The notes under the pieces are model-generated. The model ran no database searches. It was not told the DNA's origin and worked only from the letters and a program-made list of their open reading frames with translations. The translations under genes and the position numbers were made by a program. From Rubrivivax sp. (GTDB taxonomy: Bacteria > Pseudomonadota > Gammaproteobacteria > Burkholderiales > Burkholderiaceae_C): a stretch of 64,000 nucleotides of DNA. Positions 56,503-64,000 of the stretch are shown here, one piece after another (the stretch's first letter is position 1; each line of letters begins with the position of its first letter). The stretch spans positions 245,042 to 309,041 of the forward strand of contig JALHMT010000002.1 in NCBI GenBank assembly GCA_022843905.1, read 5' to 3'.

Positions 56503-59500
56503 TCAAAGACCGTACTTGCGCTTCCGATTCTTGAAGGCAGGCTCGGTGCCTTCGAGAATTTCCACGACGATGGCCTTGACTACCGGCGACTCAATCCCGC
56601 CCGAGACGTAGTTGAACGTGTTGGTCGCCTTGTCGCAGGTCGCGCAGATGATTTGCTCTGCATCGCACACCACCGCTAAATTGGGATTGTGCGTCACCAT
56701 GATGACCTGGCGCCGCAGCTTGGCCGCTTTGATGCACTTGACCAGCACCTTAAAGATGGTCTGGTTGTCTAGGTTCTCCTCGGGCTGGTCGATGATGATC
56801 GGAATGTCGTCCTTGTCCACTAACAGGTAGAAGACCAGCAAGAGCAGGCCGCGCTCGCCCGGCGAAAGCTGGCTGATCTCTTGGCCGTCGAACGTGAGCG
56901 AATAACGCGGTTCGAGATAGCTCATGCCGTAGAGGTAGTCGAGGATGTCCTGGGGTTCTCCGCCTTTTCGGAGTTGGTCGGCGATCCTGGTCTCGCGGCC
57001 GCCGCCGGACTCACGCCGGTCAAAATGCAGCATGTCGTCAATGGTCTCAAGGAAATTCAGCGTCGACTCCACGTCTCCGAAGTTGACCTCTTTGAGCAAA
57101 CCACGCATGAGCTGGCCGCTTTCGTCAACGCCGGCAAAACTTCCGCGCGCCTGCCGATTGATTCGAGGAAAGAAGTTGTCTTGGAAGTCCGACTCTTCGA
57201 TCCGCACCGCAAAATCCAGCGGCAAGTGCATGTCCATCTGCGCGGCAGATTTGACGAATTCCTGCACCGGCCCATAGAGGCGGCGGTATTCCTCTACCGT
57301 CTTGCCTAGTTGCTCGTGGACCGTCTTGGCCAGTTCCACGCGGCGCACCCGCAGCTCCGCCAGCTTGGCGGGCAGGGCGGCCAGCGACTCGATCTCAGCC
57401 TTGAACCAGTCAATGGACTGCGGCTTGTCCTTGCTGCCTGTGAGCTCCGCTTGGGCGCGCTCCCACTTGGCGACCTGATCCTTGAAGAGGATGAACAGGC
57501 GCTGCTTCTCGCCGAGCTTGCTCCTGATGTCAGCCATCGCCGCCTCGGCCGCCTCGCGCCGCTTGGACAGGCCTGCGGGCTCTTGATTGGCGAGGGCCGC
57601 GTCGATGGACGCGATGGATTCCTTGGTTGTCTTGCCGAGCGCGTCAATCCGCGACGTGTCGATCCTCAGCTCGACCACGTCGGATGCCTTCACGTCCGTG
57701 CCAGCTTCGGCGAGCATGGGGGCCAACTCCGCGACGAACTGGTCGTGGGCCTTCTTGTGGTTCGCGATGGCTTGGACGATCCGGCTCAGGACGGCTTGAC
57801 GCTTCGCCTCGGCGGCCTTCTTGTCGCGGAGAAGCTTCTCTTCATCGCCCAGCTTTTTGAGCTCGTCTTCGAGGGCTTGAATCTTCTCAGTGGCCGCCTT
57901 CGACTGCTCCTGGGCCGCTTCCGACGCCGTGGGGTCTTCCACCTGAGCGGGCTTCGATGCCACCAGGGCATTGAACTCAGCGACCTTGGCATCGAGCTGC
58001 TCTTGCAGCGACTGCTTGAACTCCGGCGTCAGCCTACGCTCGGTCTGCAGAATCTCCGCATTGGCCTTGGAGATTTCCTTGACGACCTGCTCGCGCGCGC
58101 TGTCGATCTCCGCGACCTTGAAGTCGAGCAGCTCGTCCATGGACGTGTAGCCCAGCCGCGCGTCTTCCGGAACATGCGTGTAGATGATCTTGCGCAGCTC
58201 GGTGTCGAACGTCGCCGAACCGCCGTCGCCGAGCTCATTGCACAGCGTTTCGAGGTAGCTCTGCGGCAGATACTTCACCCGCTCGACGCTTGTCTCCGAC
58301 GGGTCTTGGTCTAGCTGGCGCTCGGACTCAGTGCCGTCGTGCCAGCCGAGCGCGCCGAGAAAGTGCTGCGCGAGCTTGTTCCTCGGGTTGCGAAACCGCG
58401 TGTCCTTGAGGAATGAAAAGCTCTTGAAGTTCTTGGTGTCGCCGGCTAGCCCGGCGATGTCGGCCATGGCGCTCTTGCCGCTCCCCTTGTTGCCGATGAT
58501 GGCGACCAAGTCGTGGCTCAGCGGCATGTCCACGTTAAACCAAGGATCGGCCAGCGTGGAGCCGGCCTTACGTTTGATGCGGATGTTGGAGGCATATTTG
58601 GTGCGGTTGGCCTCTACTAGGAGCCTCTTGGGCGGCGTGTCGCCGATGAATACGCGGTCCTCGAATTCGGTGATGGCCTGGACGAGGCCATCGAAGGTCG
58701 CGTCGGCCTTGATCCAGGTGAAGCAGTTGCCGACGCGGTCCTTATCCCCCGACCCACTCGGCGCGTGCGCGTCGGAGCAGTCGAGCAGCGTGGCTTTGAC
58801 GTTGGACTCGGAGAGCTTCTTGCGCGCCGCGTGGTATTCCGCGGGGTTCACAGCTGCGGTGAATACCAAATCGGCTTGGTTGATGATGTTGCGCTTCTCG
58901 GCGATGGATTGGTCGTCCCACTTGAGGTTGGCCCATTCGGTCTTCCCGACGGCGATCAGGAACTTGCCTGCGAAGTAGGGCTTCTCCAGAGCAGCGACGA
59001 CCTTCTCCAAGCTCACGCAGAGGTTGTTGAAGCCCTCCCGCAAATGGGGCGCGTAGTCCGCCCTTTTCTCAGGCGGCGCTGAGTCGACGATCATCTTTCC
59101 AAGCTCAGCGAGGCTTTCTCGGGTAATCACGGCGTTCCACTTGCCCTCCAAGTCGCTTGAGTCCGGAATCAGTTGGTAGCTCGGAGTCAGCGCGTTGAGG
59201 AACTGCTGTTGGATGACCGCCGGGTCCATAGCGTCGAAGATGACGTGCAGGTTGATGCGGTTCCAGCCGGACTGCGAGTAGGTGCCGTCCTTCTCCTTCT
59301 TGACTACCCCGGCGAACTTGTCGAGACGCAGTTCAATGACGGGCAGCAGGAGATCGATGTTTTTGAGCCGGCCTTGTTCTAGCTTGGCCATGCGCGCGCG
59401 CTCGTAGCCATCGATGAAGATGTAGTCGTTGATGCCTATGGCCTTGAACTCAGGTGGCAAGGCTTCAAGGTCCGTCAGGAATGCTTCCCAGGCTTCGTCT

Positions 59501-59595
59501 TGGCTGGCGCCGGGGTAGTTGTGGACTAGCGAGGACGGCGTGTGGACATGCAAGTCCCACTTTTTCCAAGTCGAGCCGGCAGGATCATTTGTCAT
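56503..59595 (-). CDS. TrlF-like PHP–SMC-type ATPase
   Basis: 1030-residue protein with two parts. Residues 1-320 look PHP-like: WDLHVHTPSS at 13-22 and a later CSDAHAPSG at 273-281 supply metal-binding His/Asp. Residues 360-1030 form an ABC/SMC-like ATPase: Walker A GNKGSGKS at 368-375, a long coiled coil (about 500-830), signature LSPGERG at 910-916, Walker B IIIDQPEENLDN at 933-944 and the switch His969 in VTHNPN. This matches the TrlF family AAA-like ATPases. Base composition is visibly less GC-rich than the flanking genes. Start 59595 has AGGGA upstream. It follows the nuclease-helicase gene on the same strand after 208 nt. Defence against phage or plasmid is inferred. Confidence 0.85.
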   Translation of the reverse strand: MTNDPAGSTWKKWDLHVHTPSSLVHNYPGASQDEAWEAFLTDLEALPPEFKAIGINDYIFIDGYERARMAKLEQGRLKNIDLLLPVIELRLDKFAGVVKKEKDGTYSQSGWNRINLHVIFDAMDPAVIQQQFLNALTPSYQLIPDSSDLEGKWNAVITRESLAELGKMIVDSAPPEKRADYAPHLREGFNNLCVSLEKVVAALEKPYFAGKFLIAVGKTEWANLKWDDQSIAEKRNIINQADLVFTAAVNPAEYHAARKKLSESNVKATLLDCSDAHAPSGSGDKDRVGNCFTWIKADATFDGLVQAITEFEDRVFIGDTPPKRLLVEANRTKYASNIRIKRKAGSTLADPWFNVDMPLSHDLVAIIGNKGSGKSAMADIAGLAGDTKNFKSFSFLKDTRFRNPRNKLAQHFLGALGWHDGTESERQLDQDPSETSVERVKYLPQSYLETLCNELGDGGSATFDTELRKIIYTHVPEDARLGYTSMDELLDFKVAEIDSAREQVVKEISKANAEILQTERRLTPEFKQSLQEQLDAKVAEFNALVASKPAQVEDPTASEAAQEQSKAATEKIQALEDELKKLGDEEKLLRDKKAAEAKRQAVLSRIVQAIANHKKAHDQFVAELAPMLAEAGTDVKASDVVELRIDTSRIDALGKTTKESIASIDAALANQEPAGLSKRREAAEAAMADIRSKLGEKQRLFILFKDQVAKWERAQAELTGSKDKPQSIDWFKAEIESLAALPAKLAELRVRRVELAKTVHEQLGKTVEEYRRLYGPVQEFVKSAAQMDMHLPLDFAVRIEESDFQDNFFPRINRQARGSFAGVDESGQLMRGLLKEVNFGDVESTLNFLETIDDMLHFDRRESGGGRETRIADQLRKGGEPQDILDYLYGMSYLEPRYSLTFDGQEISQLSPGERGLLLLVFYLLVDKDDIPIIIDQPEENLDNQTIFKVLVKCIKAAKLRRQVIMVTHNPNLAVVCDAEQIICATCDKATNTFNYVSGGIESPVVKAIVVEILEGTEPAFKNRKRKYGL

Positions 59596-59803
59596 TCGAT
59601 TCCCTGAATTCTCAGCAGATGCAGGCCGGAGCAACTTCCCGCTGCTGGTGTCTCTCTTAGCTCTGGCCAGCAGTTGCGGCTTTTAGCATCTCCGCTGATA
59701 GATCGGTACCCGGCGAAATTCGGGTGACGGTCGAAGCGGCCACTCTGCCCCCGCCTGCGAATGACTCTGACCAGTCTGCTGCGGTCGCGCCAAACATCCA
59801 CAT
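59596..59803. other. Gap between the two island genes
   Basis: 208 nt between the nuclease-helicase stop and the TrlF-like start. A 69-codon frame here does not look protein-coding. It may carry a separate promoter for the ATPase gene or be an acquisition scar. Confidence 0.4.
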
Positions 59804-61795
59804 TTAGATCATGCGAAGTCCAAGTCCTTGGAAGTAGTCAAACGTCTGAGCGTAGTAACCAGGAGTTCGGGTCGCATCCTCGTCATCCCCCGCAGGCACA
59901 AAGATCACCATGCCTTGCCGCGCCCGAGTCAGCAGCACTCGGTAGGCGTTCTTCAGATTGCGCTGGTTTTCAGCGCTGTGGATGTTCTTCCACCGGCTAC
60001 CCGCAAAGTCGTGGTGGCGCCACCCAGCGGAGGTCATGCGCAAGTCCGCATCCCACGCCACACACGCCCAGTCCAGTTCCAGTCCCTGGACCTGGAACTC
60101 GGTGGCGCACTCTTCCAGATAGAAGCTGGAGCGCACGTCCTCGCGCTCGGCCAGAAAATAGTGAATGGGGTCCGCCGCCAGTCGCACATCCACCGCGTAC
60201 GGTTTCAGGCGCATGGCTTTGGATGAACTGAGCAGGCCGTAGCGCTCGTTGGCTCGGGCCTGGCGCTTCACCCACTGCTTCGCGGCATTCAAGTCGCGAG
60301 TGATGGCGATGGGATATCGGTCGCTGAAGTGGCTCAACGCGTTCCGCGCGGCGTGTTGGTCCTCATCCAACAGCGCTTTCACAAAGGCCGACACGCTGTT
60401 GGCGCGAAACGAGCGCATCGATACCGACAAGTGCAGGTCGGTGTACAGCTCGGTTTGGTTGCCTGCGCGGGCGCGCCCGAGAGGTTCGCCCGCACCGTAC
60501 TCGGCCTCTGACAGTTGGTCTGACAAGCACAGGCGCCAGTGCGGAAAGCGTTCCCGGCACGCGTCGATCCAAGCGCCTATGCCGGCTTCCCCGGTGTGGA
60601 TCTCTTGACCGCCACCCACCAGGCACACGATCACGGCCCAGCCTTTGTGCCGGTCCATGGTCTCGATCAGGAACTCAGGCTCTGATCGGTTGAAGTCAGG
60701 CTGGTTCTTCTTCTGGCGCATGAACATCGTGGTCTTCTGCAGGTTCCAGGCGCGCTGGGCCTCGTCAAAGATCACGATGCGATCCACCGGCGCGTTTGCG
60801 GCGCGCAGCGCTTCATCTCGAAAGTGGTGAACGTTCTGGATGAAGGCCTTGATGGGCTTGGATGCGCTGGCCTTGGTGACCGATTCGCCCGACTCTCGGC
60901 GCCGCCGCACATCGTCGCGCGTCAAAGCCTCGCACAACACCGAAACCAACGGTCCGTTGCCGGACAAGAACACCGCGTGCGAGTCGCCGACGTCGCGCCG
61001 CGCGGTGGCCAGGTTCAGACCCACCAATGTCTTGCCGGCACCCGGCACGCCGGTGACAAAGCAGATCAGCTTCTCGCCCTGTCGCTGGGCTTGCTTGATC
61101 AGTTCTTCGAGTCGGTGCGCGGTGTCGGTCAGGTTGGTGGCACCGGCCTCGGTCCGCACGACATCGGCGACCTCGTGCTGTGCGTACAGGTGCCGGGCCG
61201 CTTCGATGATGGTGGGGGTCGGGCGGTATCGCCCACCCTGCCAAGCTTCTGAGTCGATCGGGCTGGCAAACTGCTGGCTGAGCTCGTCCAACAACTCGGG
61301 CACCTGCTGCGGCGCGAGCGCGATCGGGTCACGCACCCAGTCACTGGCGTAGCTTGCGGCTGCTGGCTCGCTGACCGCCAACCCGGTGGGAACGAGAACC
61401 GGAATGACCGGCAGCCCGTGGCTGGTCTCATGAAAATTCTTGATGTCGAGCGCGTACTGCCACACCTGGTTCAGCGCGCTTTGGCCCACCGTGGAGTCGC
61501 CCACCTTGAACTCCAGGATGACAATGCACCCAGCGATCACCAGCACCGCGTCGGCCCGCAAGCCCATGCGCGGAATGTTGAACTCCAGCAGCAGGGTACC
61601 GGTGCGTCCCTTCAGCCAGCGCCGCAGCAGGTCAATTTCTGCCAGCCATGCGTCGCGCTGAGCCAAGTCAACCGCGTGATTGCTTTGCTGGGTGAGCCGG
61701 CCAACGATCTCATCGTTAGATTGGGCACTGAAGACGTCAAATGATGCAGCGTACCAAGCGCGTTGAAGCAGCCGGATCGGAGTTGTGGGGGCCAT
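59804..61795 (-). CDS. Nuclease–helicase, DUF2075/Schlafen-group-3 type
   Basis: 663 residues. The N-terminal 200 residues look like a PD-(D/E)xK nuclease: Asp82 in RADAVLVIAG and Glu95-Phe-Lys97 in IVILEFKVGD, followed by LNQVWQYALDIKNFH. The rest is a DUF2075 superfamily-1-like helicase: Walker A GVPGAGKT at 249-256, Walker B IVIFDEAQRAW at 340-350, VCLVGGGQEIH and SMRSFRANS, ending with the motif VI-like NAYRVLLTRARQGMVIF. Such proteins occur in defence islands. Start 61795 (MAPTTPIRLLQ) was preferred over a longer reading with a non-conserved leader. Confidence 0.87.
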   Translation of the reverse strand: MAPTTPIRLLQRAWYAASFDVFSAQSNDEIVGRLTQQSNHAVDLAQRDAWLAEIDLLRRWLKGRTGTLLLEFNIPRMGLRADAVLVIAGCIVILEFKVGDSTVGQSALNQVWQYALDIKNFHETSHGLPVIPVLVPTGLAVSEPAAASYASDWVRDPIALAPQQVPELLDELSQQFASPIDSEAWQGGRYRPTPTIIEAARHLYAQHEVADVVRTEAGATNLTDTAHRLEELIKQAQRQGEKLICFVTGVPGAGKTLVGLNLATARRDVGDSHAVFLSGNGPLVSVLCEALTRDDVRRRRESGESVTKASASKPIKAFIQNVHHFRDEALRAANAPVDRIVIFDEAQRAWNLQKTTMFMRQKKNQPDFNRSEPEFLIETMDRHKGWAVIVCLVGGGQEIHTGEAGIGAWIDACRERFPHWRLCLSDQLSEAEYGAGEPLGRARAGNQTELYTDLHLSVSMRSFRANSVSAFVKALLDEDQHAARNALSHFSDRYPIAITRDLNAAKQWVKRQARANERYGLLSSSKAMRLKPYAVDVRLAADPIHYFLAEREDVRSSFYLEECATEFQVQGLELDWACVAWDADLRMTSAGWRHHDFAGSRWKNIHSAENQRNLKNAYRVLLTRARQGMVIFVPAGDDEDATRTPGYYAQTFDYFQGLGLRMI

Positions 61796-61975
61796 GTCGC
61801 GCGCCAGGTTATCAGAGCAGCAATAGGGCCCACGAACTGCTGCATTTCCGCTGGTCAGTTGTCGTGTCGGATCTTGGCGCCAGCGGACGTCCAACGCCCA
61901 CACCCTGACTGACCGCAACCAATCTCAAGGAGCGATTCACCCACTCACGGTCCCGGCATCACTTGCGAGCCCCAG
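61796..61975. other. Upstream region of the island operon
   Basis: 180 nt between the nuclease-helicase gene and the IS3 remnant; it should carry the promoter of the two-gene island. No clear promoter or operator was recognised. Confidence 0.35.
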
Positions 61976-62107
61976 TCAACGCATAAATCCGCGCCGGCCC
62001 ATTAGCTCCGGTCCGAACCACACGTACCCGAGGGTGCCGTGCGGTCGGTGATGGTTGTAGTCCCCGCGCCAGTTTTCGATGACGTTGCGGTGGATTTCTT
62101 TGAGCAT
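61976..62107 (-). pseudogene. IS3-family transposase C-terminal remnant
   Basis: The frame ending at TGA 61976 reads LKEIHRNVIENWRGDYNHHR then PHGTLGYVWFGPELMGRRGF, the C-terminal integrase-core tail of IS3-type OrfB (the W-x-x-DYN-x-x-RPH-x-x-LGY pattern). Everything upstream of the last 43 codons is gone. It marks the right edge of the accessory segment. Confidence 0.78.
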
Positions 62108-62185
62108 GCGGCGGGAGACGCATGCTGACAGCAGCTATTGCGCACGCTTGTAGGCCGGTCTCCCTTCGCGACCTCTATGGTGGCG

Positions 62186-62632
62186 CTACTGCGAAAGCAC
62201 ACCCTTGACTTCATAGAACGCGGTCTTCGACCCGATTCGAATGCTATTCGCGCGAAGCTCCAGCTTTACTCTGCGACCGCCTTCTTGCATCAGCAGGGTT
62301 CCACCAAATCTTCGGTTGTAGCCGTCGTAGCTGCAGCCCTTCAGCGTGATGTCCAGCATCTTGATGACTGGCATCGGTCCAGCGCTGAACAGGCCAAGGC
62401 CGGTGCAACCCATGTCAGACCCAGATACCACCACCTTTCCTCTCGGATCGACAGCGAGGGTCAACATTCCGACCGAATGTGCGCTTGGATCTGGCTTGGC
62501 ATCGACGGTTGCATACCACTGAACCTGACCTCGCCACTCTCCATTGGGGACGTTGGCGTCCTGTGCCCTCGCCGAAACCACGGCTGCCGAGATCAGCAAT
62601 CCCAGATTGATAGCGCGCAAACCAAACTTCAT
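62186..62632 (-). CDS. Secreted hypothetical protein
   Basis: 148 residues with a signal peptide (MKFGLRAINLGLLISAAVVS-ARA). The mature part is beta-rich (GEWRGQVQWYATVDAKPDPS, RRVKLELRANSIRIGSKTAF) with two Cys (MGCTGLG and KGCSYDG) that could form a disulfide. Family not recognised. Less GC-rich than the chromosome, so it may belong to the accessory segment. Start 62632; Met at 62644 is possible. Confidence 0.6.
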   Translation of the reverse strand: MKFGLRAINLGLLISAAVVSARAQDANVPNGEWRGQVQWYATVDAKPDPSAHSVGMLTLAVDPRGKVVVSGSDMGCTGLGLFSAGPMPVIKMLDITLKGCSYDGYNRRFGGTLLMQEGGRRVKLELRANSIRIGSKTAFYEVKGVLSQ

Positions 62633-62640
62633 GTGTCGCA

Positions 62641-63429
62641 TCAATGCGGCAAAGCCGTCACCGCCCCATCAATAGTCAGCGCCGCGCCGCTGACGTAGGC
62701 GGCCACGTGCGACGCCAGCATCCCCACCATGCGCGCCACGTCGTCGGCTTGCGCCAGGCGGCCCAGCGGCATGCCCTTGCGCAGCCGCTCCTCCAGCGCA
62801 TCGACCGTCTCGCCCGTCATGCGCGACTGCGCCTGCAGGCCCTCCTGCATGCGGGTGGTGGCCACCAGGCCCGGGTTGACGACGTTGATGCGCACGCCGC
62901 GCGGCGCCCAGGCCAGGGCCAGGCCGGCGCTGGCCAGCATCAGGGCCGCATTGGCCGCGCCGCCGGGCACGTGCGTGGGGCTGGCCACCATGCCGCCGGC
63001 ACCCACCACGTTGACGATGCTGCCGCGGCCGCGCGCCCCCATGCCGGCCAGCACCGCCTGCATGGCGTGGATGGTGGTGAAGTACTTGGCGTCCATCGCG
63101 GCGTGCCAGTGCGCCGCGGTCAGCTCGAAGGGCGGGGTGCGTTGCGCGGCGCCGGCGCTGTTGACCAGCACGTCCACCGGCCCCAGTGCGGCTTCGACGT
63201 GGCGCACCATCGCCTCGGCGTCTTCCGCGCGGCGCAGGTCGGCCGCGACGGTGTGCACGGCATGGCCCTGCTGCTGCAGCCAGCACGCGCCGGCCTCCAG
63301 GTTCTCGGCCGACCGCGACGCGATGGCGATCCGGGCCCCTTCGAGCGCGAACGCGTGCGCGCAGGCCAGGCCGATGCCCTTGCTGCCCCCGGTGATCAGC
63401 ACCACCTGTCCTGTGAGTCCCAGATCCAT
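62641..63429 (-). CDS. Atypical SDR-family oxidoreductase
   Basis: 262-residue short-chain dehydrogenase/reductase fold. The cofactor motif TGGSKGIG and NSAGAAQR are intact. At the catalytic site the usual Ser and YxxxK are missing: the strand reads IVNVVGAGG and the helix HVPGGAANAALMLASAG. It may use a different mechanism or have lost activity. Start 63429 is backed by GGAGA. It is divergent from an amidohydrolase remnant. Confidence 0.83.
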   Translation of the reverse strand: MDLGLTGQVVLITGGSKGIGLACAHAFALEGARIAIASRSAENLEAGACWLQQQGHAVHTVAADLRRAEDAEAMVRHVEAALGPVDVLVNSAGAAQRTPPFELTAAHWHAAMDAKYFTTIHAMQAVLAGMGARGRGSIVNVVGAGGMVASPTHVPGGAANAALMLASAGLALAWAPRGVRINVVNPGLVATTRMQEGLQAQSRMTGETVDALEERLRKGMPLGRLAQADDVARMVGMLASHVAAYVSGAALTIDGAVTALPH

Positions 63430-63636
63430 CTGCCGTCTCCGTGTGTCCGTGTCGTGCGCCCTCCAGCGGCTTCGAGCCCCGTGCCGCTGGTACCGTGATC
63501 CGCCCGCGGGTGTCACCGCCCGTCGGGCGCTCATGCTCGCACACGCCGGGCCGGCAGGGCCGCCGGCCATGAGGGCATCCTCGGGTCTGCGCTTGCGGCC
63601 GCGATGGCGCGCCGAAGCGCCGGAAAGGCCTCCCGC

Positions 63637-63801
63637 ATGGCCATCGACCAGCTGATCGCCATCGACAACCACACCCACCTGGAGGTGTCGTGCCGCAACC
63701 CCTTCGACAACCGCGGCGAGGAGTTTGGCCGCGCCCCCCAAGACCCTGCCCCCGGCAGTGAAGCCCCCGCCGCTTTACCGTGCTTCACGGCGGAGCCTTA
63801 G
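63637..63801 (+). pseudogene. Truncated amidohydrolase N-terminus
   Basis: MAIDQLIAIDNHTHLEVSCR followed by NPFDNRGEEFGRA matches the start of amidohydrolase-2-type proteins, including the metal-binding HTH. Homology seems to end after about 33 residues (near 63735); the remaining codons are Pro/Ala-rich and reach a stop at 63801. Probably a deletion relic. Confidence 0.6.
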
Positions 63802-63825
63802 GCTCGCGACACTCCCGACGGTTCA

Positions 63826-64000
63826 ATGCTGCCTGTGACCCGACCCTTTCATCTTCGACTCGCCGCCCTCGCGGCGCTGGCCCTCGTGGTGGCGGCGCTG
63901 GCCTGGTGGGTGCGTGCCCAGCCCAGCGCGCCGGCCGATGCGCCGCCGTCTGCCGGTCCCTCGGCCCTCGGTGCTCCGCCGGCGCCGGGTGCGGGCGCGC
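63826..64000 (+). CDS. Start of a membrane-anchored protein, probably RND adaptor (partial)
   Basis: The 58 visible residues begin MLPVTRPFHLRLAALAALAL, then a membrane anchor (VVAALAWWVRA) and a Pro/Ala-rich linker. That pattern fits periplasmic adaptor subunits of RND efflux pumps, but the domain itself lies beyond the window. Confidence 0.4.
   Translation, partial: MLPVTRPFHLRLAALAALALVVAALAWWVRAQPSAPADAPPSAGPSALGAPPAPGAGA

Noticed and set aside
59592..59801. Possible 69-residue gene between the island genes
   Set aside because: Arg-rich, no ribosome-binding site or conserved pattern, and it overlaps the start of the ATPase gene.
55837..62200. Attachment-site direct repeat of the tRNA 3' end
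   Set aside because: I looked for a second copy of the CCAACACGGCCTACCA end at the right edge of the island and found none by eye; no integrase gene is present either.
62002..62214. 70-codon minus-strand frame overlapping the IS3 remnant
   Set aside because: A different frame on the same strand encodes the recognisable transposase tail; this one has no similarity.

Overview
The window is high-GC bacterial chromosome, almost fully coding. Gene content and gene order are those of a betaproteobacterium in the order Burkholderiales. Diagnostic blocks are mutM–TPR–lolB–ispE–tRNA-Gln–prs–rplY–pth, rapZ–recN–nadK–hrcA, and ABC transporter–bolA–hisGDCBHAF. Protein style and intergenic repeats suggest the Rubrivivax/Leptothrix/Comamonadaceae neighbourhood, but the genus cannot be fixed from the sequence alone.

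Layout: 0–3.3 kb holds plsY and a Cpx-like stress operon (CpxP-like lipoprotein, response regulator, histidine kinase). 3.4–11.3 kb holds an MFS exporter, a cold-shock protein, rsgA, a PAS/GGDEF/EAL protein, thrH, and an exported msrB–msrA repair pair. 11.4–14.8 kb is an unusual three-gene cluster: a Tat-exported FecR-like protein, a DUF3365–HAMP membrane protein with a c-type heme motif, and a Ser/Thr kinase with a duplicated C-terminal domain. 14.9–18.1 kb is a tightly coupled tal–pgi–HAD operon. 18.1–20.4 kb holds two peptidase/amidohydrolase genes. 20.7–25 kb holds an iron-sulfur flavoprotein reductase, a molybdopterin oxidoreductase and a lipoprotein metalloprotease. 25–29.1 kb has a storage-lipid flavour (PHA-system protein, DUF3422, acyl-CoA-binding protein, WS/DGAT acyltransferase, SRPBCC protein). 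29.3–31.7 kb holds a TetR regulator and an ABC exporter. 31.7–38.5 kb is bolA and the histidine operon, in which hisD is fused in frame to a GNAT acetyltransferase domain. 38.5–55.8 kb is housekeeping: rsmD, coaD, ferredoxin, pth, rplY, prs, tRNA-Gln, ispE, lolB, TPR, mutM, a dynamin-like GTPase, mutY, a LON-domain protein, rapZ, recN, nadK, hrcA.

At 55.8 kb a CAU-anticodon tRNA gene, which by its acceptor stem looks like tRNA-Ile2 rather than tRNA-Met, begins an accessory segment reaching to about 62.1 kb. It is bounded by two decayed transposase fragments (IS5-like and IS3-like). It carries two large minus-strand genes: a nuclease-helicase of the Schlafen-group-3/DUF2075 type, and a PHP–SMC-like ATPase of the TrlF type. 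This pair is the best candidate here for a poorly described, probably phage-defence, system. The window ends with a secreted hypothetical protein, an atypical SDR lacking the usual catalytic residues, a truncated amidohydrolase remnant, and the start of a probable RND efflux adaptor running off the edge.

Two copies of a roughly 160-bp intergenic element, each beginning exactly on the stop codon of an unrelated gene, are the most notable non-coding repeats. No CRISPR array, rRNA, intact insertion sequence or replication origin was seen.
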